NCBI GenBank assembly: GCA_958299035.1
Contig: CATQJL010000001.1
Span: 9,957,817 to 10,021,816 of the forward strand
Reading direction: 5' to 3'
Source of the DNA: Cylicocyclus nassatus
Lineage: Eukaryota > Nematoda > Chromadorea > Rhabditida > Strongylidae
DNA length: 64,000 bases
The notes below the pieces were generated by a model. The model had not been told where the DNA came from. It ran no database searches and worked only from the letters and a program-made list of their open reading frames with translations. This document shows positions 54,731 through 64,000 of the stretch, piece by piece. The position numbers and the translations under genes were made by a program. Positions within the stretch are counted from its first letter, which is position 1; each line of letters opens with the position of its first letter.

Positions 54731-55610
54731 TGAAGCTTTCGGCCCGTAGTAAAGCTCGGTCACGGGAGATGATCTCCCCTGAGGCTCTCATATGAGGTTT
54801 TGCCGGGTGAGATGAGGGCTTTCCGCGTTTTCGTAGTGTAAGTATAGAAGGTCACCCTACAGGTGAGTTTCAGATGAAGCCCGGTAGGGTCACCTCCCTG
54901 CCGAGTTATCGGAGATGAGCCGGGCGACGACGTTAGGTAAATACTGTGCTAAAGAGGAGAGCACAGAGAAATCCTCCGTAAGCTGCTCCCGAGTAACTTA
55001 CGAAACATCGCAGCTGACGTTCTTTTGCGGTGCAAAACTCCCAAAACTGCACAATTTCGGGCGCCCAAGTGAGTGAAGATCGATGAACAGCTGATTGCGC
55101 GACGAAATGGAAAAAAAGATTTTTTTGCATTTTTCTTGCGGATGTTGCTTGTTTTTGATAGTGAACCGCTTCAGATAAAAAGAAAGTAAATTTACCTTTC
55201 TACTCATTTTTCCCCAACTGTAATCTTTCTTTGTATGAATGCCAAAATATGCGTATTTGTTTTATCTCTTTGTTTGCCAGGTGACATCTCTGATAGCGGC
55301 TATCATCGATTCTTTCGACAGCGGCCGTTATCAAAGGTCGCCAGCCCAGTGGCAAAAACGGTGTTGCTAGCCGCACTCGAACCACGGCCTGCCGCTTGAA
55401 ACGCAATATTCTTATCCATTTGACTTAAGGTGCACTAGTGGCAGAAACGTTTCCACCTTTGAAAACGCGAACATCCAGTAAGTGATCTGCTCCAAATCAA
55501 TCGCTCCCCTGGCAATGTGCTGAGGCGCGATGAGATCAACTCCGGCCCGCCTCAAGAGAGGTGCCCTGATGGGGGTTTACTACGGGCCTTCCTCGAAGCT
55601 TCTCTGCCTT
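54731..55610. repeat. LINE-like leader segments in inverted pair
   Basis: Plus-strand GAAGCTTTCGGCCCGTAGTA at 54,732 and minus-strand GAAGCTTCGAGGAAGGCCCG with TAGTAAA at 55,577-55,600 are related and head-to-head. Both open GC-rich, hairpin-rich stretches unlike the local DNA. On the minus strand 55,543-55,588 can fold as GGCCCG...CGGGCC enclosing CCC...GGG and CCTC...GAGG hairpins. They look like 5' regions of a non-LTR element; the downstream frame (55,200-55,406 on -) is not recognisable. Confidence 0.4.
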
Positions 55611-55865
55611 TTCTGGCGATAATGTTCATGCTCAAGTATGCGTGCTTCGGCTTAAACGAACTTTGCTCATAAACTAACATAGTGAAGCTATTTGGTCTTC
55701 GTGCAACAAATGATGATTTTGACTATTTTGACGACAACAAAACTTACAAACTGAACACTCTGGAGATCTACCAAGCGCGTTCTTTTAGAAGAAATTTTTG
55801 CGTTGCCACTCATTTTTGGCAACTCGCAGACTTCGAGAAGAAAATTCTTCTATGATGCAGAAGTA

Positions 55866-56810
55866 TTAGGTTGTAACAGAATTAATGCAGGTTTTGAAAT
55901 CCAACCGCAATAAGTCATACACTTCTCATTTCTAAGTAGTTTGCAAAACACCATTCGATAGAGCAAAGCAATCTCTACAAGGTGCCAATCTTGCTTTAGC
56001 AACAACTCTGATCCACCACGAGTTTCGAGCCAAAAACTAAAAAGATTCAACTGTCTGAAAAATTGAGAAAAATTGTAACTTATTTCATAAAAAACCTACA
56101 AAAATTCTAACTTGCTCACGTAAACACTATTCACATAAGATATCTATATACGCCTTTGCCGTATTTTTTTTCTGTTAGAAATCAAAAAAACGGAAATTTT
56201 CGTTCATTTGCCAAAGTAATGCTGTGCCGTTCCCACATAAGTAGTTGTAAACTACAGACCTGTAGAAGTATAAACGTGAATTTCCAGCTTTCTACAAGCT
56301 TTAGTTCTCGAAAAATACGGAATACAGTTTTCGCTAGTCATGTGGTCCAAGCTTAAATTCAAATTTCTCGAGAACTAAAGCTTGCAGAGAGCTGAAAATT
56401 TACGTTTGTACTTCTACGTGTCTGTAGTATACAACAACTTATGTGGGAACGGCACAGCACCACTTTGGCAAATGCATGAAAATTTCCGTTTACTTCATTT
56501 CTAACAGAGAAAAAATACGACAATGGCGTGTATAGATGCCCTATGTGGATTGTGTTTATGTGAGCAAGTTAGAATTTTTGTAGGTTTTTTATGAACTGAG
56601 TTACGATTTTTCTCAAATTTTCGGACAGTTGAATCTTTTTGTTTTTTGGCTCGATACTCGTGGTGGATCAGAGTTGTCGCTAAAAGACTGCCACCTTGTA
56701 GAGATTGCTTTGCTCTATCGAATGGTGTTTTGCAACTTACTTAGAAATGAGAAGTGCATGACTTATTGCGGTTGGAATTCAAAATCTGCATTAATTTTGT
56801 TACAACCTAA
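55866..56810. mobile_element. Palindromic mariner-type MITE
   Basis: Ends TTAGGTTGTAACAGAATTAA and TTAATTTTGTTACAACCTAA, TA on both sides (55,864-55,865 and 56,811-56,812). The arms are inverted copies over most of 945 bp, so the frames on - at 55,850-56,050 and + at 56,629-56,832 are near-identical artefacts. Confidence 0.9.
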
Positions 56811-56812
56811 TA

Positions 56813-57303
56813 TTACTAGCATTATAAGGTAAATATTATACCTTTACAAAAAAAGCTCTTGATTTGAATGTTGATAATAGGCACTTCAAGAGTGATCCTT
56901 ATATAATAGTATTTAAAACTCTCTAAAAGTGAAGCATCCTTTTCTTAACAGCGTTTACAACACTCATTGTTGTTAACGAACATTAAAATCTAGAATACTT
57001 GTAGAATTAGCCAAGCAACTGCACTCGTTCTAAGACATGTGTATGATCGTAATAATTGGAACAAGCACACTGAATGTTTCCAGTCGTTTATTCGCGGAAA
57101 AAAACTTTTCGAGTGAACTGAGCAACTCGAAATAAAAGATCACAAATTGTTAAGATTGAGAGATGAAAGACGAACATCTATGAATACCAAACAACGGTGA
57201 AAATGAAACATTAGCGCGTTAATACGCTCGCATATTCTCTTCTTCGGAGCAGGATTGCGCCATTATCGAACGTCAGAAAAAGGATTTGACCGTTTTTCCT
57301 CAG
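56813..57303. other. Intergenic stretch, nothing supported
   Basis: AT-rich. It ends at a strong acceptor-like site TTTTTCCTCAG (57,303); the frame after it (57,305-57,637 on +) contains a segment related to the hAT family, so it is not called as a gene. Confidence 0.35.
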
Positions 57304-57489
57304 TATGAAAACGCACTATATGCAGCGGCAATTTAAAATCATGGAAAATTATGTGACGGAAGATTTTTCCCAGCTTGCACCCAGCCGGAACAGTTCCAGC
57401 AAATTGCAACAAAAAGTTTGCCACGGCTCACTCGCGAACAAACAAAATCGCGAACAACAATTTTTCACAAATTTCGTAAAAATAGAGGT

Positions 57490-57570
57490 TTCTCACTTGC
57501 CCATCTGCACACCAAATATGGTGTTACACTACTGCGTTCGTTGCAATAGGCATTTGTTTACTTGGGGCAT
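57490..57570 (-). repeat. hAT-family related fragment
   Basis: GTGTAACACCATATTTGGTG, preceded by GCAACGAACGCAGTA, resembles GTATGACACCAAATTTGGTG in the hAT element at about 10,171-10,190. A diverged internal piece without termini. Confidence 0.35.
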
Positions 57571-57958
57571 TTTCTACCATCGCACCGCGTCCGAGTTCAT
57601 GAAAGCGTTTAATGTCTCAGGGTCTGTTCAAAAGTGAGTTTGAGAGACCTGATAAACAGATTTCGTTGCAAGGTTCGATTGTGATTTATTTTTTGCAATT
57701 TTTTTTGTCAGTTTCCTCCTGCTAAATCATTTATTCCGCCAAAACAATAATCAGCTTCCACCGATGTCAGCGTTCAGGGTTTGCTGTATATTTATATAGC
57801 AATGTAACTCAACCTTCTGGGTTCAACTTCTTAATATTCACAATATACTAAAAGCTCAGTTTTATCATCAAAGCATGTGTACCTGCCTTGTAGAATTTTC
57901 TGACTTACTTCACGATGAATTAACTTACCGCCAATCTCGCAGGCTGTGCTTCTCGGGA

Positions 57959-58240
57959 TTACAAATCATCCACAAGTAATACTATTTGAACTTTTTCCTT
58001 CAGGATTTCTTTTTTGTTTTTAGAGTGTTTCTCGAAACTTTTGTTTACATTCTCATAACGAAACTGCATTTTTGTAAGTAGCTTCTTCTTATTTAAAAAT
58101 GCATGGGATACTAAGAAATGGTGTATATTATGAATACCTTTGAAAATATAAGAAGAATTTATTAGATTTGCATAAAGAACAGAATTCTTCATGTTTACAC
58201 AAACCCCAAATAGGCTGTTCACTCTTTCCTCGCATAGCAT
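57959..58240 (-). CDS. Candidate last exon, unidentified
   Basis: The frame runs ERVNSLFGVCVNMKNSVLYA, NLINSSYIFKGIHNIHHFLV, SHAFLNKKKLLTKMQFRYEN, FEKHSKNKKEILKEKVQIV and ends LLVDDL with TAA. Acceptor-like TATGCTATGCGAG lies at its start. A 27-nt segment GTATTC...TTCTTAG inside looks intron-like but is too short to trust. The lysine-rich end is protein-like. It lies downstream of the gene at 58,488 on the same strand. Confidence 0.38.
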   Translation of the reverse strand: MLCEERVNSLFGVCVNMKNSVLYANLINSSYIFKGIHNIHHFLVSHAFLNKKKLLTKMQFRYENVNKSFEKHSKNKKEILKEKVQIVLLVDDL

Positions 58241-58487
58241 ATAGAATTCCTACTCGCAGTAACAGTTCTTAAAAGATTCTTCTTAGCCTGAGTATCTACT
58301 TTAAAAGCAATTTGCAGCGTTCAATTTGTTATCTCAAAACCATCGAAGCCACGGAACTTTTCTTACGATAATCAGTTATCTTCTTGAGATGAAAAACCTT
58401 GACTGAGGAGCTAGGAATGAAAAAATTTCTGTTTGTTGATGAACAAATGAACTCGAGAGGTTGACGAGGTAAAATCACGAACAGAGA

Positions 58488-60758
58488 TCAACACTTCATA
58501 AATTTTTTGCGACCTGCCTTTTTTCTTGCATCAAAATTTTTGGTCTTTTTTGAGATGTAGTCAACTTTATTATCCAAGCCGACATTAGATTTTAGTTTTC
58601 TGTTTGGCAAGGCATCACTTGGAAAAGGTGCTGGTGCGTCGTTTGTTTTGTTCAACAAACTAACATTTTATAACAATTACCCTAATTTCACGCATACAAG
58701 GCGCACCTTTTCGATTTTTCAACTAAGTCCCTCAGCCGCTTTAGATTATTTCGGAAAGCGATCCTTATACCATACGATTCTCTAAAGCAATATACAGCAA
58801 GGCATAGGGTCCTTATTGCGAAGTTCTTTAACGTATTTGGGCTGCTCGATTTTGGAAAGAATCCCCCGCGCCCTGTACGCGTGAAATTAGGATAGATATT
58901 TTTAGTTTGTAGAGTTCATCATCATTAGCTATGTATGTAATAAAATATCATGATCAGACCGGCGTGATTCCTCACATGGCAGTAGAAAACTATGAAACGG
59001 TAACCCGAGGACGACTGCACGAATTAGAAATTAAGGGTTCAGTGTTGTTTAAATTGCAATTGCATCATTTCTGAAGTAGTGCATTTATTTACACAAGTCG
59101 GCCGTTGGAATAAGAAATACTGTATACAACTTCAATGTCACTAACAAGGGAACGATCCCATCTTAATGTGGCAGAGTGGAATAAACTGCATATTATTAGA
59201 TGCGTCGTTACGAGCTGATTCCAAATCTTCCTTCCATATCTGCAACGCCGTTCTCTGCAAAAAAAGTTATGAGCGCTTAAAATGCGAAGTCATTGGGGTT
59301 TCAATGCATAATGTGCTTCAAAATTAAACTTGGAAGCATGACTGGCATGATAACGAGTGTACTGAAATCAAGGAATGATCACATTAAAAAAACACGAAGT
59401 AGTGTTCTTGAACAACTAAAAACAAGTAAAGTTCTTTAGTAAAAACTATGAGCAATGTAAAGTCCGGACTTGGCAGATATACAGCGCCATATCTGGAGAA
59501 TTAATTGATTAAAAAAACACTTCTTTGTGTTTACGTAAGATGTGAACATTCTTTGAACTCAGTACAATCAAATCATGCTAGTCATGCTAATTCAAGTGAA
59601 ATTTCAAAGCACTTTATACATTAAAACCATAATGACTTCACACATTTAACCGCTCAAAACCTTTTCCAGAAAACAGCATAGCGGATCTAAAAGAGGTAGA
59701 TTTGGAATCAGCTCATCAAGACGCATCTGATGGTATGCGGCTCATTCCAGTTTGCCACCTTTAGGGATCGTCCCCTTGTAAGAGTTCTCCACGACTATCC
59801 GAGACTGCGCAGAAATCTGAGCATAGTATGAGAATCGCAACTCAAAGTTTTTCCTGTCAGTGCCTGATCTAGTAATAAACTCATTTTCAGGTTGTTGAGA
59901 ACACAATGCTCAACTATTTGCCAAGACAACTGTTACCACCCCGTGATGACAAGAAAGTAGCAGTCAACTCAGTGCAAGATAATCCAGAGTTTGACCTTGC
60001 GAAACAGCTTGCTGATGCTGGTTTCTGATTAAGCTGAACGCGTTGACGGCAGTACGATTTCGCTATTCATATAATTTATTTTACATTTATACTCCGTTTA
60101 TGTTAAATAAGTAACAAGGAGCTCACACAGTAGTGATGAATTTCACTAACAACACGGGTGCTATACATTGGTTCATTTATCCATGCAATAACTTGAGTGT
60201 AGAAGTTCCAACAATAAATGTTTAAACTTCTGCATCGCCATTAGCTTGCTCTATGTTCGGATGACATCAGCGCATCAGCAATACAAGGTATTGAGTTCAG
60301 TACTTACCCTCGACAACGGATTTGTTACCGGTAACATTTGATTCAACTGGCTTAGCACCATTAGGGCGGGGTTTTGTGATCTAATTGAGGCCACTCGCGC
60401 GACGCACCTGCGCCTCTCTCCCGCGAGTCTCCCTGATCACCACCTAGCCTTAATTAGGTCACGAAGCCCCGCCTTTGCCGATGCCAAGCCAGTTGAATCA
60501 AATGGTAATTGTGAACAGATACTTGCAAAAATCTTCATAAGAAATAGACAAAACTGAATTTTTTGGCAAAGTCTGAGCGAAGCAAATAAGCTTTTATCAT
60601 TACTGCGATGTTAGAAAAACTTTTTACAGTTTATTAGAGGTTACGCTCCTGTCCACGGCGAAAAAGGGTTTGCTGCTTGCCAAAGCTTTACGCAAGATTT
60701 CAGAGACATTGCCCATCCGAAGAAGCACGCGATAAAAAACCAAATCAGAAACGACACC
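58488..60758 (-). CDS. Unidentified basic protein, four exons (3' end)
   Basis: Exons: 60645-60758 (acceptor GCGACGAG, donor GTAACC; GVVSDLVFYRVLLRMGNVSE, ILRKALASSKPFFAVDRS), 60308-60380 (acceptor CCTCAATTAG, donor GTAAGT; ITKPRPNGAKPVESNVTGNK), 58707-58872 (acceptor TTTCACGCGTACAG; GGFFPKSSSPNTLKNFAIRT, LCLAVYCFRESYGIRIAFRN, NLKRLRDLVEKSK) and 58488-58659 (acceptor ATAAAATGTTAG; NDAPAPFPSDALPNRKLKSN, VGLDNKVDYISKKTKNFDAR, KKAGRKKFMKC, stop TGA). Phases agree at all three joins (0/0, 1/1, 2/2). The last intron is 47 nt; the 1.4-kb one holds the palindromic MITE at 59,145-59,778. The lysine/arginine-rich C-terminus suggests a nuclear or nucleolar protein. No family recognised. The exon 60308-60380 has an inverted partial copy next to it. 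Confidence 0.65.
58958..60028 (+). CDS. Candidate antisense-nested gene, last two exons
   Basis: Last exon 59891-60028: acceptor AAACTCATTTTCAG, 45 codons in phase 0 and stop TGA; VVENTMLNYLPRQLLPPRDD, KKVAVNSVQDNPEFDLAKQL, ADAGF. A possible preceding exon 58958-58999 (acceptor ATATCATGATCAG, donor GTAACC) gives TGVIPHMAVENYET, also phase 0. The MITE at 59,145-59,778 would lie in the intron. Both lie inside the large intron of the minus-strand gene at 58,488-60,758, hence nested and opposite. The last exon is convincing; the first overlaps a minus-strand frame (SSSGYRFIVFYCHVRNHAG) that could instead be an exon of the other gene. Confidence 0.48.
59145..59778. mobile_element. TNA-target MITE family 2 (palindromic), copy B
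   Basis: Ends CAAGGGAACGATCCCATCTT and GGGATCGTCCCCTTG with TAA flanks (59,142-59,144 and 59,779-59,781). Collinear with 39,474-40,111 but more diverged, so an older copy. It sits within introns of the overlapping gene models. Confidence 0.88.
60335..60505. repeat. Inverted duplication of a coding exon
   Basis: The minus-strand exon start (AATTAG|ATCACAAAACCCCGCC ... CCAGTTGAATCAAATG) recurs inverted on the plus strand at about 60,450-60,505 (AATTAG|GTCACGAAGCCCCGCC ... CCAGTTGAATCAAATG), about 65 bp away. Several differences before a one-base indel are at third codon positions (ACA/ACG, AAA/AAG), consistent with a diverged exon duplicate rather than a MITE. The plus-strand copy also ends at a potential donor GTAATT. 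Confidence 0.65.
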
Positions 60759-60847
60759 CTCGTCGCATCAAAATGTTCCTCTATGACAAACTTCTGTTAA
60801 ATAGAGCGTATTTTGGCAGACGACGAACAGTCAAGGGTTACAGTTAG

Positions 60848-61044
60848 GGCCCGGTATGAGGCGTCGTTTCTAGGCGTTTTGAAAACGAAGTCCCCCTTGA
60901 CTTTCGCTAAATTTTATGAAATCTCCTTTAACTCTCAGCCCCTAAACGTAAAACCCTCAAATTGGACAAAAATAATATTCCCTTTGCTTTTTCGCCCCAA
61001 AAACGAAGTCCTGCTTGCTTCCATACGATCTGTGCCGGGCCCTG
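60848..61044. repeat. hAT-family fragment
   Basis: AGGGCCCGGTATGAGG at the left and GTGCCGGGCCCTG at the right, with GAAAACGAAGTCCCCCTTGA inside, match the hAT family at 2,468-3,213 and 9,981-10,706. Flanking octamers do not match, so it is truncated or rearranged. The plus-strand frame 60,813-61,133 crosses it and is not a gene. Confidence 0.65.
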
Positions 61045-61650
61045 GTCAACTCCGTAACAACGAACAGGATGCGAATCTAATGACTTACACTCCGATGAGT
61101 TTGAGTATAGATATCGTGAAAAGATTGTTCTGAAGGATGATGCCATTTCACTGTTTAGAAGCTCCAAAAAAGATTTTTGACAACAGCTGCATGATTATAT
61201 CACCTTGAGACTTGGCCGGACGCTGGGCTGAGCACCTCAAGGGAATATGAGAGAGCAATGATATCGAGATGTGACGGAATCTATGGTGACAGGATAATCA
61301 CTAGTAAAGGCAAACGCATTTCAGAATGCGCTACTGCTGCCGGTCTGGCGTTAGCAAACATGCTTCCTTGAGACGAGTCGACACCTCGTCACGCACGTTA
61401 ATGAAGACTGCAGTGATTAGAATTCTGAAGTGTTCGGCACAACAACAAGACAAATTTGAGAGTGTTTAAGCTTGAATGTAAAAGCTTGCTCTCCTCTTTA
61501 ATCAAACACCACGCCAAGTCCGGGCTGTAGTGTTTAAGACAAAAAATTCCGCTTTTTATTCGTTTTGTTTTGCATCTTAGGTAGTTTCGGGATCGTATTA
61601 GACAACTCCAGGTAAACGAAAAATGTGCCACTGCTTTGAATATATGAAAG
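61045..61650. other. Intergenic stretch, nothing supported
   Basis: No splice-bounded frame or repeat terminus seen before the LTR element; some decayed coding-like sequence around 61,200-61,370 has several stops in every frame. Confidence 0.35.
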
Positions 61651-61655
61651 GAAAT

Positions 61656-63200
61656 TGTGCCGACATTGTCGGCACTTTCTAACAACCGTATCTTGAAAAG
61701 TACCTTACAGGTCATGCTATAAGCATGGCCTGCTGTGATAGTCTGTTATGTTACTCTACTACTCCTATTATCGTTAGCATTCAACCACAACACCAACATG
61801 TGCAGGTCGCCTGTCTCAATAAAGCTCTAACGCTTTTGCGTTCTATATAATACGGTCTACCAGGCGCTATTCGCCTCAGACTACAGTAAAGTCTTGTATC
61901 AGCGATACATTTGGTGCGTCGACCAAACATGACAGATATCATGCCCCGCTTCCACAACTCTTCAACTCATCATAGAGGACCTGAAGACGTACACCAGAAT
62001 CTCGCGCATATAATGCAGAAATACCAGCACTACGGTGAAAGAATTACTCTTTAGATGACGAACAAGAACGACAGGTGTTCTGCCTATACCATCTGCACCT
62101 ACAACCAATTTGCATCACGAATCCAAATGTGGCAAAATCTAGCTGGAATCAAAACTGATGTCATGAAGAAGCACTACAAGGAAAGCTCCAAAACAATGAG
62201 ACAAGCAATGACAAAGGAAACGAACGCGCTTCAAGAATAGATAAGATTTTTTCGAACATCCGACAATCCTCAGTTGTTTATGTCTAAGCTAAAAATGCTC
62301 GCTATAGATATTGAGATAGAACTGGCCACAAAAATAGAAAAAGATTTGCAACACAAAATCACAGGAGCACTAGGAAAATTCTACACAGACACTGCATACC
62401 GGATTTCCATACGCTGAAGCAAAAGCAAGTCACATGCAAACTATAAGCCAGACGAACATAACTATGATGAGAAGAATAGTGAAAATGATGGATATTGCAA
62501 GGAGGCTGAAGACACTGATGTACTACCAGCTGTTGCAGATGAGAGCCTGACCTTCGCGCAGGTCAAACTACTATTGCCTCAGGCAAAGGCATCCAATGAT
62601 ATCAGTAAAGAAGCCACCTTCAAAAGTTACGATCATATAAAAACAATGAAAAAAAGAAATCTACAAACTTCATTCAGTACCAGTGACAGTGAAGATCGGG
62701 TTAATAACACTTTCCATTGGCCTGCACTATAATCTGGACCCATCTACTTCACCTTTTGGCAGCCGCTCCACAGGAAGGATCCCTGTGTTCTCGCGTTCCG
62801 GTGCAACGACGACCATTACTAGATCCAGACAAAGGACCGCTTCATGGACAAATGTTGTTGTATCACTATCTCTGCTATCACCTTTTAGTTCATTTCTTCA
62901 TTCCTCTTGCCGGGAGGAGTGTGCCGATATAATCGGCAACTTTCTTTGTACCCTCACTGTGTGTTGCCAGAGTACCATTAAGGTCATGCATAAGCATGAG
63001 CTGTTGTGATATAGGTATCTTTATTGCCCAGATGTTTTCGTGTAACTTTGGAACGCCTATGCTCTTAACAACCTACCAAAGCACCAACATGTGCAGGTCG
63101 CCTGTCTAAATAAAGCTCTAATGCTTTTGTGTTCTATATAACACACTCTACCAGGCGCTATTCACCTCAGGCTACAGTAAAGCGTTGAACTAGCAATGCA
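61656..63200 (+). mobile_element. Short LTR retrotransposon with GAAAT TSD
   Basis: 5' LTR 61656-61909 and 3' LTR 62920-63200 both start TGTGCCGA (with an inner TCGGCA inverted match) and end CA. Both contain GCACCAACATGTGCAGGTCG, AATAAAGCTCTAA, TTCTATATAA and CCAGGCGCTATTC. GAAAT lies directly outside each end (61,651-61,655 and 63,201-63,205). A primer-binding site TGGTGCGTCGACC begins at 61,912, and a purine tract GGGAGGAG precedes the 3' LTR. The internal region is only 1.0 kb and has no polymerase, so the element is non-autonomous or internally deleted. LTRs differ at many positions, so the insertion is old. Confidence 0.9.
61929..62650 (+). pseudogene. Gag-like frame of the LTR element, with stops
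   Basis: One reading frame runs from ATG at 61,929 through about 240 codons with three in-frame stops (TAG 62,052; TAG 62,238; TGA near 62,415). Between stops it is hydrophilic and protein-like (QFASRIQMWQNLAGIKTDVM; LAIDIEIELATKIEKDLQHK; EAEDTDVLPAVADESLTFAQ). Its position just after the primer-binding site fits gag. No zinc knuckle, protease or polymerase was found. Confidence 0.55.
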
Positions 63201-63205
63201 GAAAT

Positions 63206-64000
63206 CATAGCAGGTGAGGGCTGCATATCCCAACATAATCCATTGTTACTAGATAAATCTGTCAACAAGAGAAGATGGGTGGTGACAAATGCAGAGTACA
63301 CATGAATAGCTTTGAGTTGCTCTAGAGTCAGATTGTAATTTAGATACTCCCGGCGACAATTTGGTGGGGAGCACAAATATTGTACAAAAAACAAAGAGAG
63401 CATGCACTGATTGTAGTCAAGAGCAGATGATGCTTACCATTAGTCAAAAAGGAAGACGAGTATGCAGAAGAGCTATGCAAAAAAATTCGCGAATTCGCAA
63501 CAGACCGAAAAAAACTGGTGTATCCCTGTGGTATCAGAATGTAAAAAATACTCAAGAAGCCACGGTAGATAATTATATAAAGAACACACTTTGCAAGAAT
63601 GGCATCCGCGAGAAACGCGCATCCACCATAGCAGACAAGCACCCACATAGAGCATTGCAGAGGACTGATTTGTGTCCCTTCATGGAAACAAAGAATGGGG
63701 GGCGACAGTCTCGAAAAGTCTACAACACGTTCCAGAACAGAATGCCTGAAACTGAAACGTGGCTGATACAGTTTGTGAATTAGATGATGAAGGCCAAGAA
63801 TAAACCAACCGATGGTACAGAATCACACATATTTAAAATACAAAATAAAACCGAACGATGACTGCTCGCGTTCCACCCTGTCCGTTACATGTACTACGCA
63901 TTAAACTCCAAGAAAACCCTAGAAAAGCACCTGCAAAGCATCGTGGAGCTGGTTCCGAGTCATTGTAAAGTGCCATTGTAAGGGGTATCACAGCTCATGT
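63206..64000. other. Stretch with decayed coding-like frames
   Basis: The plus strand has an open frame at 63,361-63,783 and, in another frame, KKEDEYAEELCKKIREFATD, which is more protein-like but bounded by stops. It may be flanking retroelement debris. No call possible. Confidence 0.3.

Noticed and set aside
60335..60505. Interpretation of the 60.4-kb palindrome as an ordinary MITE
   Set aside because: The minus-strand arm contains a splice acceptor and an in-phase exon, and arm differences fall at third codon positions; an exon duplication explains it better, though a domesticated MITE is not excluded.
1..64000. Bacterial or viral origin of the window
   Set aside because: Introns, a nematode nuclear receptor, MITEs with nuclear-type target duplications and very low coding density all point to a metazoan nuclear genome.

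Overview
This window is nuclear DNA from a nematode, most likely a repeat-rich (probably parasitic) species. The evidence is a nuclear-receptor zinc-finger pair of the nematode supernumerary type at the left edge (CRACAAFFR and CRLCRYNKC motifs), small introns of about 45-76 nt with TTTTCAG/TTTAG acceptors, and an RTE-type LINE fragment. I see no bacterial features: no operons, ribosome binding sites, rRNA or CRISPR. Most long open frames here are chance frames or lie inside repeats; the real genes are split into exons of 40-370 nt. I found them by reading for splice sites, matching codon phase and protein-like frames, so they are hand-made partial models.

Genes, left to right. (1) 45-361 (-): nuclear receptor DNA-binding domain; the ligand-binding half lies beyond the left edge. 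(2) 1,412-8,285 (-): phase-matched exons possibly upstream of it or of a neighbour. (3) 12,589-13,805 (-): a five-exon 3' end of an unrecognised single-pass membrane protein. (4) Isolated exons at 14,997 (+), 15,860 (-), 21,933 (-), 22,364 (+) and 38,515 (-). (5) 19,521-20,354 (-): 3' end of an unknown gene. (6) 32,638-33,136 (+): a three-exon 3' end. (7) 40,589-41,066 (-): cysteine-rich exons. (8) 43,951-45,496 (-): a four-exon unknown gene. (9) 47,834-47,941 (+): a last exon, followed at 48,551 (+) by a small secreted Ly-6/uPAR-like protein. (10) 50,715-52,015 (-): an unknown multi-exon gene. (11) 54,230-54,691 (+): a two-exon frame with a PSI-like cysteine pattern. (12) 58,488-60,758 (-): a four-exon gene with a possible small gene on the opposite strand inside its largest intron.

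The rest is dominated by transposable elements, many with recognisable termini and target-site duplications (TSDs). There are mariner-type MITEs (TA TSD; 535, 6,065, 20,715, 24,026, 26,255, 46,872, 52,998, 55,866), several of them near-complete palindromes. There are hAT elements with 8-bp TSDs (2,468; 9,981), PIF/Harbinger-like MITEs with TAA/TTA TSDs (15,326; 37,478; 37,922), and two MITE families with CAAGGGAA termini and 3-bp TNA TSDs (18,869; 33,783; 39,005; 52,639 and 39,474; 59,145). A 1.5-kb LTR element has GAAAT TSDs (61,656-63,200). A broken Penelope-like reverse transcriptase lies at 34.1-36.0 kb and a dead RTE LINE fragment at 41.3 kb. Helitron-like ends recur. Nesting is frequent: hAT in a TIR element (9.77-11.09 kb), mariner MITE in a TNA MITE (52.6-54.0 kb), retroelement in a TNA MITE (33.8-36.6 kb), and a TTCGAATA-array element in a mariner (26.3-28.9 kb).

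The best candidates for something undescribed are the TTCGAATA-array transposon with TATACTTGGG ends, hammerhead-ribozyme-like pieces beside the Penelope-like element, the inverted duplication of a coding exon at 60.3-60.5 kb, and the conserved-looking but unrecognised proteins at 12.6, 43.9, 50.7 and 58.5 kb.
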